Part shown: piece by piece, positions 8,484 through 16,911 of the stretch | Layout: the number at the start of each line of letters is the position of its first letter | How positions within the stretch are numbered: the stretch's first letter is position 1 | Assembly: GCA_965263285.1 (NCBI GenBank) | Contig: CBDHHD010000016.1 | Span: 1,054,001-1,118,000 of the forward strand | Length of the DNA stretch: 64,000 nt | Direction: 5' to 3' | Source: JASGCP01 sp965263285 | Lineage (GTDB): Bacteria > Bacteroidota > Bacteroidia > Chitinophagales > Chitinophagaceae | Made by a program: the position numbers and the translations under genes | Notes under the pieces: generated by a model | The model's database searches: none | The model's input: only the letters and a program-made list of their open reading frames with translations | What the model was told of the DNA's origin: nothing

Positions 8484-9464
8484 ATGGATATTCACATTGA
8501 AAAAATTAAAAAAAAAGGATTTATAGATGACAATATAGATCCAACATTAAATTTATATGCAGAAATAGAAAAGTTAAAAAAAGAAAAAAATATTATTTTA
8601 TTAGCTCATTATTATCAGGACAATGAAATACAAGATATAGCAGATTATATAGGAGATAGTTTAGGCTTAGCACAACAAGCAGTTAAAACAACAGCCGATA
8701 TAATTGTTTTTGCTGGAGTTCATTTTATGGCAGAAACAGCCAAAATATTAAATCCATATAAAAAAGTAATCATACCTGATTTAAAAGCAGGTTGTTCTTT
8801 GGCTGATAGTGCACCTACACAGATATTTAAACAATTTAAAGAAAAATATCCTGACCATATTGTTATATCGTATATTAATTGTACAGCTGAAATTAAAGCA
8901 TTAAGTGATATTATATGTACTAGTAGTAATGCAAAAAAAATAGTAGAGTCTATTCCTAAAAATCAACCTATTATTTTTGCACCAGATAAGCATTTAGGTG
9001 CTTATTTAAATAAAATAACAGGAAGAAATATGAAATTATGGAATGGGGCATGTATGGTACATGAAATTTTTAGTTTAGAAAAAATAATGAAATTAAAAAT
9101 ACAATACCCTGAGGCTAAGCTTATTGCACATCCCGAATGTGAAGAACATGTTTTACAAATATCTAATTTTATAGGAAGTACAACAGAACTGTTAAAATAT
9201 ACAATAGAAGACAATAGTAGTTGTTATATAGTTGCAACAGAAACAGGTATTCTTCATCAAATGAAAAAAAATTCTCCGTGTAAGAAATTTATTCCTGCAC
9301 CTCCTAATAACAGTTGTGCCTGCAACGATTGTCCTCATATGAAATTAAATACCTTAGAAAAAATATATCTTTGTATGAAATATGAATTGCCAGAAATTAA
9401 TATTTTGGAAGATATTAGATTAGCGAGTTTAAAACCTATTGAACGAATGTTACATCTTAGTTAA
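8484..9464 (+). CDS. nadA: Quinolinate synthase A
   Basis: Condenses iminoaspartate with dihydroxyacetone phosphate to quinolinate in de novo NAD synthesis. It is an oxygen-sensitive 4Fe-4S enzyme. Visible features: 'LLAHYYQDNEIQDIADYIGDS' near residues 39-59, and candidate cluster cysteines at 104 (AGCSLADS), 190 (NGACMVHE) and 283 (NDCP). The 326-residue length is typical. nadB and nadC are not nearby, and the gene overlaps or abuts the following Sua5-like gene. Confidence 0.96.
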   Translation: MDIHIEKIKKKGFIDDNIDPTLNLYAEIEKLKKEKNIILLAHYYQDNEIQDIADYIGDSLGLAQQAVKTTADIIVFAGVHFMAETAKILNPYKKVIIPDLKAGCSLADSAPTQIFKQFKEKYPDHIVISYINCTAEIKALSDIICTSSNAKKIVESIPKNQPIIFAPDKHLGAYLNKITGRNMKLWNGACMVHEIFSLEKIMKLKIQYPEAKLIAHPECEEHVLQISNFIGSTTELLKYTIEDNSSCYIVATETGILHQMKKNSPCKKFIPAPPNNSCACNDCPHMKLNTLEKIYLCMKYELPEINILEDIRLASLKPIERMLHLS

Positions 9465-9468
9465 TGTT

Positions 9469-10077
9469 ATGATGTTAAATATTATACCATCTAATATAGA
9501 TATTAGACAAATTAATAAAGTGGTGGATTGTCTTAAAAATAATGGTATTATTATATATCCTACCGATACTGTGTATGGTATAGGTACAAGTATTTATAAC
9601 AAAGACGGGGTTTTTAAAATATGTAAAATAAAAAACATATTACCTCAAAAGGCTCAATTAAGTTTTATTTGTAATGATTTAAGTCATCTGAGTAAATTTA
9701 CCAAAAGTATATCTACACCTATTTATAGGATGTTAAAACAATATTTACCAGGTCCTTTTACTTTTATTTTACCAGCAAGCAAAGATGTGCCTTTTTATTT
9801 GTTATCAAAAAATAAAACAATTGCTTTGCGTATTCCCAACAACCCTATTTGCTTGAATATTGTAAAAGCTTTTAATGAGCCTATTTTATCTGCTTTAATA
9901 CCAGGTAGTGACATAGAAGAATTAACAGATCCAAATATTATTTATGAGAAAATAGGATCACAAGTAGATATCATGATTAATGGTGGTAATGCACAGCCTT
10001 TATATTCCACAATTATTGATTGTACAGAAATGCTACCTAAATTAATTAGGCAAGGTTTAGGTGAATGGCAAGAGTAA
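9469..10077 (+). CDS. Sua5/YciO/YrdC family protein (threonylcarbamoyl-AMP synthase-like)
   Basis: A protein of about 202 residues with the YrdC-fold signature 'IIIYPTDTVYGIG' and later 'LPGPFTFILPAS' and 'IALRIPNNP'. Family members make threonylcarbamoyl-AMP for the t6A37 modification of ANN-decoding tRNAs, or are YciO paralogues. The 'KAQLSFICNDLSHLS' segment resembles the YciO branch. I chose ATG 9469, five bases after the nadA stop (9464); an earlier in-frame start at 9439 would overlap nadA by 26 bases. Confidence 0.85.
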   Translation: MMLNIIPSNIDIRQINKVVDCLKNNGIIIYPTDTVYGIGTSIYNKDGVFKICKIKNILPQKAQLSFICNDLSHLSKFTKSISTPIYRMLKQYLPGPFTFILPASKDVPFYLLSKNKTIALRIPNNPICLNIVKAFNEPILSALIPGSDIEELTDPNIIYEKIGSQVDIMINGGNAQPLYSTIIDCTEMLPKLIRQGLGEWQE

Positions 10078-10147
10078 AAAATATAGCTTATTTTTATATT
10101 TGATATACAATAGTTTTTGGATTGTTAAATTTATTATTTATAAAATA

Positions 10148-11047
10148 ATGCTACAAAAAAAAGATGAACAAATATATAAAATATCACTTCTTTTATTTGC
10201 TACTATGATTTGGGGGGGAGGTTTTGTGGTATCGTCTTATGTATTAAAAGAAGGGGTTAGTGTTTTTTATTTACTTTTTTTTAGATTTTTAGTTTCTGTA
10301 ATAGGCTTATTGATTTATTTGTTTTTTTATCCTACGGTGGTTACAAAAAAAGATATAAAATTGGGCTTAATGTTAGGTTTTTGTTTATTAGGCACTTTTG
10401 TTTTTCAAACATTAGGATTGAAGTATAGTACAACAGAAAATGTTTCTATTTACACAGGTACTAATGTTATTATTGTTCCTTTTTTGTATTGGCTTTTTCG
10501 TGGTCCTCGTCCTACATTTATTCAAATAATTGCTACACTGTTGTGTATTGTTGGTATTGGATTGGTTTCTACTTATCATGATCAGTTTTCATTTGTAGCT
10601 TACTGGGGAGATTTTTTTACTTTAATAGGTTCTTTTTGTATTGCTATATATACGGTTTGTGTATCATTATATATAAAAGATAATTCTAATCTTATTATTA
10701 TTACACTTATTCAGTTTGTGGTAGTAGTAGTTTTTACCTATATACCTGCTTTTGTATTAGATACATTACCTGCTTTTCATATTAATATTATAATACCTAT
10801 TATATATTTATCTCTTTTTGCTACTTTGTTTTGTTTTATGATACAGATGTTTGTACAAAAAACCATAGATCCTACTAAAGTTGCTATTATTGCATCTTTA
10901 GAGTCTTTTTTTGGTGTTGTTTTTGCTGTATTGTTTTTTCATGATACGCTTACGTATAATTTTATATACGGATGTATATTTATTTTGTTATCTATTTTTT
11001 TTATATTATATCCCATAAGATATAAACAAGAAAAGCAAACAGGGTGA
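10148..11047 (+). CDS. DMT superfamily (EamA) permease
   Basis: A 299-residue inner-membrane protein with about ten hydrophobic segments and two EamA repeats. The first starts 'LLLFATMIWGGGFVVSSYVLKEG' and includes 'TENVSIYTGTNVIIVPFL'. Members export or import amino acids, nucleotides or other metabolites; the substrate here is unknown. ATG 10148 gives the usual family length. An upstream in-frame ATG at 10061 would add 29 residues and overlap the preceding gene by 17 bases. Confidence 0.87.
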   Translation: MLQKKDEQIYKISLLLFATMIWGGGFVVSSYVLKEGVSVFYLLFFRFLVSVIGLLIYLFFYPTVVTKKDIKLGLMLGFCLLGTFVFQTLGLKYSTTENVSIYTGTNVIIVPFLYWLFRGPRPTFIQIIATLLCIVGIGLVSTYHDQFSFVAYWGDFFTLIGSFCIAIYTVCVSLYIKDNSNLIIITLIQFVVVVVFTYIPAFVLDTLPAFHINIIIPIIYLSLFATLFCFMIQMFVQKTIDPTKVAIIASLESFFGVVFAVLFFHDTLTYNFIYGCIFILLSIFFILYPIRYKQEKQTG

Positions 11048-11113
11048 TGATATAACTACCTAGGTGCATGGTAATATTCTTATATCTGTTTCTGTCTTTT
11101 CTCTTGATAAAAT

Positions 11114-11672
11114 GGCATAACTAAATTTAGTGTGAGGAAAAATTTAGTTTACTAAAAGGCTACATCTTTTTTTGAGGTGCTGGGAGATATTTATGTTTTT
11201 GTAATTGCTTATATATAGGTTCATCATTTATTTTTTATATCCTTTTCTTTCTTTTGTCTTGATACAAAAGAAAGAAACAAAGAAAAAATCAAGCCTGCAG
11301 ATAAATAGCTACAAAACTACGGCTCGCTACGCTAGCGAGAATGAATGGGAGGCGGTTAGGTATGAATCGTTATGATGAGCTTATCCATAGGTATCTTTTA
11401 TGCAAATACTTTATGCTCATCATAACGATTCATATATAAAAACTTCCGCCTCCACATTCTCGCTGGTCGCTTCGCTCACCTCGTTTTGTAACGCTCTTTA
11501 TCTGAGGGCAGTCCTCATCAGATATTTCCTATTATTTCCATATTTATATATATGTAATAATTCATGCTTCCAGCACCTCAAAAAAAGATGTAGCCCATAT
11601 AAAATCGTTTTTACAAATATCCATTTTATTTTGTATCTTTACATACTTCCTCACACTAAATTTAGTTATGCC
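11114..11672 (+). mobile_element. Nested non-coding mobile element, B-type ends (copy B2)
   Basis: 559 bp with perfect 8-bp target duplication GATAAAAT (11106-11113, 11673-11680). Order: B end, D end (GGCTACATC at 11158), hairpin, core palindrome (about 11290-11525), inverted D end, inverted B end. It shares length and order with copies at 4357 and 49236, so these spread recently. The right-end promoter box reads TATCTTTA here, one base off consensus. Confidence 0.9.
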
Positions 11673-11721
11673 GATAAAATAGAAATAAATTTGTAGAATA
11701 CATAGCAAATAACTGTTATTA

Positions 11722-12741
11722 TTAAGGTTTGTATTTTGCTTCTATAAATAGTTCTTTATCGTCTTTGTTCATTATATTATCAAGGGTTGCTTTTGGATGT
11801 AATGATGCCCATTTTTTTACTATTTGTGTTCCTACAAATAAGCCTATCATACCTGGACTTTCTGGTGCAATGGTAGGTGTAGAAGGGCCGTCATTAATAT
11901 AATCATTTACAATCGTAGGATCGGTTGCATATAAATAATTATTGGCTATAAAAAAAGCCCATATAGATCGTTCGTTTTCAATACACGCATTTAATTGACT
12001 TTGTGTATATCCCATTAAAAGTGTATCGGCAGAATACGGTAAAAAATGTGATAAAAGAAATGATCGCTTCCCTAGTTCAATCATTTGATTAATTAAAGGC
12101 TGACCTACTGACTTATTAGGATACATATCATTAATAATATTTTTAATACAATCTATAGGAATATAGAGGTGGCTAAATCTACGACTAATATATGCAGGAT
12201 ATAACATCTGTCCAATTTGTGTTTGATACAAAAAGAAGTCAGTACCCATATACGATTGCAAACCTACCGCTAAACTATTAGGTGTAAGGATATTGGCGTA
12301 TCCATCTAAAGGACCTATAAAAGTGATCAATTGTTTAGGTAACTGATAAGCAGGAAAATAATAATGTATGAATGATAACCCTTGTTTTACTTGTTCAAAA
12401 GCTTCTTTTATAATAGTGGGAGGTAATACAAAAGATAAGGTATCGTATATAAAATGATAAGTATTTAAAAACAAATGAGTGTATTTAATTATACTATCTG
12501 AATTAGAAGCACTGGTTAAAATATTATAAAAGAAATAAGTGTTAAAAGATGGATATTTTTGTTGAAGTTTTTTAATATTATTTGCAATGGTAGCATTAGA
12601 TTGAGTATCTATAGCAAAAAAATCTTGATCAAACCGCTTAAGCTCAAACGGAATATGTATAGAAGAAATATCGGGTACAGATGGGTTTGTTTTACAACCC
12701 ACTACAAAAAAAAGAAAAAAAATATATAATACCTTTTTCAC
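11722..12741 (-). CDS. gldB: Gliding-motility lipoprotein GldB
   Basis: A 339-residue lipoprotein: hydrophobic N-terminus with lipobox ending at Cys16 (FVVGC), then the GldB body with 'IHIPFELKRFDQDFF', 'YPSFNTYFFYNIL', 'PESPGMIGLFVGTQIV' and a C-terminal 'FIEAKYKP'. In Flavobacterium johnsoniae GldB is needed for gliding and belongs to the machinery linked to type IX secretion. A T9SS-sorted protein is encoded at 16912, so the system is probably functional. A TATTTTTG box (minus, 12793-12800) about 50 bases upstream is the likely -7 element. Confidence 0.9.
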   Translation of the reverse strand: MKKVLYIFFLFFVVGCKTNPSVPDISSIHIPFELKRFDQDFFAIDTQSNATIANNIKKLQQKYPSFNTYFFYNILTSASNSDSIIKYTHLFLNTYHFIYDTLSFVLPPTIIKEAFEQVKQGLSFIHYYFPAYQLPKQLITFIGPLDGYANILTPNSLAVGLQSYMGTDFFLYQTQIGQMLYPAYISRRFSHLYIPIDCIKNIINDMYPNKSVGQPLINQMIELGKRSFLLSHFLPYSADTLLMGYTQSQLNACIENERSIWAFFIANNYLYATDPTIVNDYINDGPSTPTIAPESPGMIGLFVGTQIVKKWASLHPKATLDNIMNKDDKELFIEAKYKP

Positions 12742-12839
12742 TTTATATGATTTATAGATATATGAAAATAAAACAACAATGATATTAGATTACAAAAATA
12801 GATTAAATATTTTTGTAGTTACTCATGTTACATAAATAG

Positions 12840-13351
12840 GGCTACATCCTTTTTTAAGGTGCTAAGAGGTTTTTAATAAATGGCAACTACTCATGTATAG
12901 GTTCATACTCGTTTTTTATATCTGTTTCTTTGTTTTGTCTTGATACAAAAGAAAGAAACAAAGAAAAAATCAAGCCTGCAGATAAAGAGCTACAAAACTA
13001 CGGCTCGCTATTCTAGCGAGAATGAATGGGAGGCGGTTATATATGAATCGTTATGATGAGCTTATCCATAGTTATCTTTTATGTAAATACTTTATGCTCA
13101 TCATAACGATTCATATATAAAAACTTCGCCCCACATTCTCGATGGTCGCTTCGTTGCCTCGTTTTGTAACGCTCTTTATCTGAGGGCTGTCCCTATCAGA
13201 TACTTCCTGTTATTACCATGTTTATAATTATTCAATAATTAATGTCCCCCAGCACTAGAAAAAAGGATGTAGTCAAAAATGGAAAAAGTAATTTTCGATT
13301 TTCAACTTTCAATTAATTATTTCTCTTAGCACCTTAAAAAAGGATGTAGCC
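12840..13351 (+). mobile_element. Nested non-coding mobile element, D-type ends (copy D1)
   Basis: 512 bp with D-type ends (GGCTACATCCTTTTTTAAGG and its complement) and perfect 8-bp duplication ATAAATAG (12832-12839, 13352-13359). There is no A or B layer, so D ends can mobilise the unit alone. The core is degraded (deletions around 13125-13160). A second, inner inverted D end lies at about 13248-13272. It sits between gldB and pcm and no gene is interrupted. Confidence 0.88.
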
Positions 13352-13395
13352 ATAAATAGAGACCGCTATCCTTTTTTTCAATGCTACTCATTAAC

Positions 13396-14064
13396 TTATA
13401 GCTCTCCTGATTCTTTTCCTTTTAGCATGGGCACAAAAGAACATTCATGAAATTGTTCTTGTGTCCAATCGTCTTCTGATAATTTTGTAAGTCGTAACAT
13501 CATTTGTTTATCAGTGCTGTTTTCTAACTGCAATGGTAACACAATACATCCATTTATTTTTAGCTGTTTTTTTAGTGTAATAGGTACATGTGGAGCAGCT
13601 GCAGTAATTAAAATTTTATCAAAAGGGGCAAACTGAGGGAGACCTTCAAAACCATCTCCATAAAAAAATTTAATATAAAAATATTCTTTTTTATAAGGAT
13701 ATCGTTGATGTTGTAAATAGAGTTTTTTTTGTCTTTCTATCGTAAAAACTCTTGCTCCTAACGCCGCCAAAATAGTAGTTTGATACATACTTCCTGTGCC
13801 CACTTCTAATATTTTATCATTTTTTTTTACTTGGAGAAGTTGTGATTGAAATGCAACGGTATATGGTTGAGAAATAGTTTGCCCTTGCCCAATAGGGAAG
13901 GCACTATCTTGGTATGCATATTTATCAAATGCAGAATCGAGAAAAAAATGACGAGGTATTGTATTCATGGCTTGCAATACAGATTCATCAGAAATGCCTT
14001 TGGTTTTTAGTTGTTCTATCAGCTGTTTACGCATCCCCTTATGTTGATAAGTATCTATAGGCAT
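13396..14064 (-). CDS. pcm: Protein-L-isoaspartate O-methyltransferase
   Basis: Repairs isoaspartyl residues by SAM-dependent methylation. A 222-residue protein with SAM motif I 'ILEVGTGSMYQTTILAALG', an upstream 'QDSAFPIGQGQTISQPY' segment characteristic of PCMT, and 'FDKILITAAAPHVP'. The usual second glycine of GTGSGYQ is Met. Start chosen at ATG 14064, ten bases after the stop of the upstream TPR gene; an alternative ATG at 14091 would overlap that gene. Last gene of the trxB-folB-TPR-pcm unit. Confidence 0.93.
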   Translation of the reverse strand: MPIDTYQHKGMRKQLIEQLKTKGISDESVLQAMNTIPRHFFLDSAFDKYAYQDSAFPIGQGQTISQPYTVAFQSQLLQVKKNDKILEVGTGSMYQTTILAALGARVFTIERQKKLYLQHQRYPYKKEYFYIKFFYGDGFEGLPQFAPFDKILITAAAPHVPITLKKQLKINGCIVLPLQLENSTDKQMMLRLTKLSEDDWTQEQFHECSFVPMLKGKESGEL

Positions 14065-14074
14065 TATTAAAAAA

Positions 14075-14845
14075 TTATTGTAAACTATCAAATATATTTT
14101 TTGCTTCTACTTTTAATATAACATCAGCAGAAGTGCGAATAGGAAAATAAGTTATTTTCTGCAGTAACTTTAATGTGGGATCTACTAACCCATCTTCTTG
14201 ATATGCTTTTATTAAATAAAAAGCAATAGGTATCGATAATGGCGATAGTTGATTTGCTTTTTTTAAATAATTAATCACGGTATCAATAGAAGGTTTGGGA
14301 ATATGGTTTATAAGATTGCGAACAAAAATTGCTTTTATGTTTTTTTGAGAAAGCATTATCCAATAGCTATAACCTATAGCGAAATTTGCCATAGCATCAT
14401 TAGGATAACTTGTTACATCTTGTATAGCAAGATGATATGCTACTTCTACTAATGTAGCTAATTGCTTTTTGTCTCCTTCATTAGCACTTAATTTCATATA
14501 ACCAACAGAAGCCAATGCTAATGCAATGGGATTGTTATTAGCTTGTTTTAATAAAGCACGATTGGCAAATGAAACAGATTGTTGATAATCATCTTTTTGA
14601 ATACTGGGATCACTTGCTATATCTCCTAATACGGCATACAACTCACTACATTTTAATAAGGGTTCAATAGAAAGGGAATCTACATGAGAAAGTAGCAAAT
14701 AGGTTTGAAGCGCTTTTTCTTCATTTTGTTCTTGTTCAAAATTTTTAGCATCTATATACATTTTTTGTATATCAGCTTGAGCAAAACTAATAGTATAGAA
14801 CCATACTAATAAAAACAATACGAAGTATTTTTTTAACATCATCAT
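14075..14845 (-). CDS. Exported helical (TPR-like) protein of unknown function
   Basis: 256 residues with a signal peptide (about 1-22, cleavage after FAQA) and an all-helical body that reads like degenerate tetratricopeptide repeats: 'KALQTYLLLSHVDSLSIEPLLKCSELYAVLG' and 'AIGYSYWIMLSQKN...YLKKANQLSPLSIPIAFYLIKAYQEDG'. Probably periplasmic. It lies 8 bases from folB and 10 from pcm within one operon. The family was not recognised. Confidence 0.7.
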   Translation of the reverse strand: MMMLKKYFVLFLLVWFYTISFAQADIQKMYIDAKNFEQEQNEEKALQTYLLLSHVDSLSIEPLLKCSELYAVLGDIASDPSIQKDDYQQSVSFANRALLKQANNNPIALALASVGYMKLSANEGDKKQLATLVEVAYHLAIQDVTSYPNDAMANFAIGYSYWIMLSQKNIKAIFVRNLINHIPKPSIDTVINYLKKANQLSPLSIPIAFYLIKAYQEDGLVDPTLKLLQKITYFPIRTSADVILKVEAKNIFDSLQ

Positions 14846-14853
14846 ATTATATT

Positions 14854-15231
14854 TTACAAAGATAATATTTCATTTCGCTTTGCTTTTAAACAAACAAGCA
14901 CCTGTCCTTGCGACTGCTCAATTACCTGATTAATATTTTTTTGAATAGAAACATGTGTTTCTTCAGCTAAAGAAAAAAAACAAAATACATCTTCTATGAT
15001 ATACGAACAAATAGTTTCAAGCAACAAAGTGGGTATTTGCATTCTTTTTTGTATATGTGCGTACAATTGGCTATAGTCAATAGTATGGTTTATATCAACA
15101 ATAGGGAAACTGTTATTTGTATAAAATATTTCTACATTTACAATAAAGGGTTGAAGTAAAGCTTTTTCTTCAGGATATAAACCATGATAACCATAAAAAA
15201 CAACTTTATCTAATACAACAGAACAAATCAT
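14854..15231 (-). CDS. folB: Dihydroneopterin aldolase
   Basis: 125 residues, normal for FolB, which cleaves dihydroneopterin in folate synthesis. Features: 'LDKVVFYGYHGLYPEEKALLQPFIVNVEIFY' at the N-terminus with the YGYHG motif, 'TIDYSQLYAHIQ', and 'LLETICSYI'. The usual lysine-proline-x-proline near the C-terminus is replaced by 'QKNINQVIEQ', keeping the lysine. It lies 11 bases from trxB. Confidence 0.9.
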   Translation of the reverse strand: MICSVVLDKVVFYGYHGLYPEEKALLQPFIVNVEIFYTNNSFPIVDINHTIDYSQLYAHIQKRMQIPTLLLETICSYIIEDVFCFFSLAEETHVSIQKNINQVIEQSQGQVLVCLKAKRNEILSL

Positions 15232-15242
15232 ATTAATTTAAT

Positions 15243-16181
15243 TTATGCATGAAGTCCTTGAGCTTGTAAATATCTTTCACAATCAAGTGCTGCCATACAT
15301 CCTGTTCCAGCAGCAGTAACCGCTTGCCTATATATTCTATCTTGAACATCTCCCGCGGCAAATACACCGGGTATATTTGTTTTCGTAGTACCAGGTTGCG
15401 TTATAATATATCCAATCTCATCCATAACAATCCATGGTTTAAAAATATCACTATTGGGTTGGTGCCCAATAGCTACAAAAAAACCTTCTATGGAAATAGT
15501 TGTTACACTTTGGGTTTCTACATTTTTTATACGAACACCGGTTACTTTATTTTCTCCTAATATTTCATCTGTAACTGTATTCCAATATAGTTTTATATTT
15601 TTTTTTGATAATACTCGTTCTTGCATAATCTTACTTGCGCGCATTTCTTTTCGTCTTACAATCATGTGTACCGAAGAACAAATATTGGATAAATATAAAG
15701 CCTCTTCACAAGCGGTATCTCCTGCACCTACAATGGCTACTTCTTTTCCTTTAAAGAAAAATCCATCACATACAGCACAAGCGCTTACGCCACTTCCATT
15801 AAGTCTTTGTTCACTCTCCATACCTAACCATTTAGCAGATGCTCCTGTGGCAATAATAATAGAATGAGTTTCTATTATTTGTTCTTCATCAATCCATACT
15901 TTATATGGCGTTACTGAAAAATCTACTTTTGTTGCCAATCCAAATCGAATATCTGCTCCCATTCTTTTAGCTTGTTTTTCAAGATCACTCATTAAGTCAG
16001 GACCTTGTGTTCCATTAGGATAACCCGGATAATTTTCTACTTCTGTTGTAATCATCAATTGCCCACCAGGTTGAATACCCTGATATAATACGGGTTTTAA
16101 ATTTGCCCTTGCTGTATAAATAGCTGCTGCATAGCCAGACGGGCCACTTCCAATAATAAGTACATTTAATGTGTTACTCAT
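15243..16181 (-). CDS. trxB: Thioredoxin reductase
   Basis: An FAD/NADPH flavoprotein that reduces thioredoxin. From ATG 16181 it is 312 residues: FAD-binding GxGxxG (GSGPSG, 11-16), redox pair CAVC (Cys135, Cys138), NADPH-binding 'AIVGAGDTACEEALYL', and C-terminal 'GVFAAGDVQD'. A longer frame from 16208 exists, but the promoter box TATTTTTG (minus, 16206-16213) predicts a transcript start near 16200, favouring the shorter start. First gene of the trxB-folB-TPR-pcm operon. Confidence 0.95.
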   Translation of the reverse strand: MSNTLNVLIIGSGPSGYAAAIYTARANLKPVLYQGIQPGGQLMITTEVENYPGYPNGTQGPDLMSDLEKQAKRMGADIRFGLATKVDFSVTPYKVWIDEEQIIETHSIIIATGASAKWLGMESEQRLNGSGVSACAVCDGFFFKGKEVAIVGAGDTACEEALYLSNICSSVHMIVRRKEMRASKIMQERVLSKKNIKLYWNTVTDEILGENKVTGVRIKNVETQSVTTISIEGFFVAIGHQPNSDIFKPWIVMDEIGYIITQPGTTKTNIPGVFAAGDVQDRIYRQAVTAAGTGCMAALDCERYLQAQGLHA

Positions 16182-16205
16182 AACAACTGTATATTTATAT
16201 AAATA

Positions 16206-16213
16206 CAAAAATA
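16206..16213 (-). promoter_or_regulatory. -7 box of the trxB operon
   Basis: TATTTTTG on the minus strand, 25 bases before the chosen trxB ATG. No TTG at ideal spacing was seen. Confidence 0.4.
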
Positions 16214-16267
16214 CATTTTTTTTGTAGTTAAAGGTTAAAAAGTCATTACTATACTAACTCCCTTTTT

Positions 16268-16746
16268 AGTTAATTTTTTTGAGATGATGGGTTATTTGCA
16301 TTTTTGTAACTACTCAGGTATTAACTTAGTACTCGTTTTTTATATATTATTTTTTTTTCTTTCTTTTGTCTTGATACAAAATAAAGAAAAAATAAAACCT
16401 GCAGATAAAGAGCTACAAAACTACTGCTCACTACGCTATCGATAATGAATGGGAGGCGGTTAGGTATGAATCTTTATGATGAGCTTATCCATAGTTATCT
16501 TTTATGTAAATACTTTATGCTCATCATAACGATTCATATATAAAAACTTCCGCCTCCACATTCTCGCTGGTCGCTTCGCTCGCCTCGTTTTGTAACGCTC
16601 TTTATCTGAGAGCTGTCTCCATCAGATACTTTCTATTATTTTCATACTTATAATTATTCGATCATCCATACACTTAATTAAACCTATTGAGTTAACTAAG
16701 TAGTTACAACTGTATTTCTCTTAGCACTTTAAAAAAGGATTTAGCC
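16268..16746 (+). repeat. Degenerate core element between trxB and the GH116-like gene
   Basis: GTAACTACTCAGGTA at about 16307, a damaged T/A hairpin, the core palindrome (about 16395-16625) and an inverted D end at 16717-16746. The left terminus is decayed and no target duplication is visible. The hairpin has lost an internal segment. Confidence 0.65.
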
Positions 16747-16831
16747 TATAATTATTAATAATTAATTCACTTGATTAAATAATTAGCTCTTAGCATTTGA
16801 AAAAATATTTTTTTATTTTTAAATTAATTAT

Positions 16832-16839
16832 TACTTTTG
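16832..16839 (+). promoter_or_regulatory. -7 box upstream of the GH116-like gene
   Basis: TACTTTTG matches TAnnTTTG, 73 bases before the ATG at 16912. The spacing to a TTG is poor. Confidence 0.35.
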
Positions 16840-16911
16840 TAAAAGTTTTGTAATAAAGCCTAAATTTAATCAAGTTAAATTTAGTTATTATGTTAACATT
16901 TTTTTTGTTAT

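Noticed and set aside
15454..15867. A 137-codon plus-strand frame
   Set aside because: It is antisense to trxB, including its CxxC and NADPH-binding codons.
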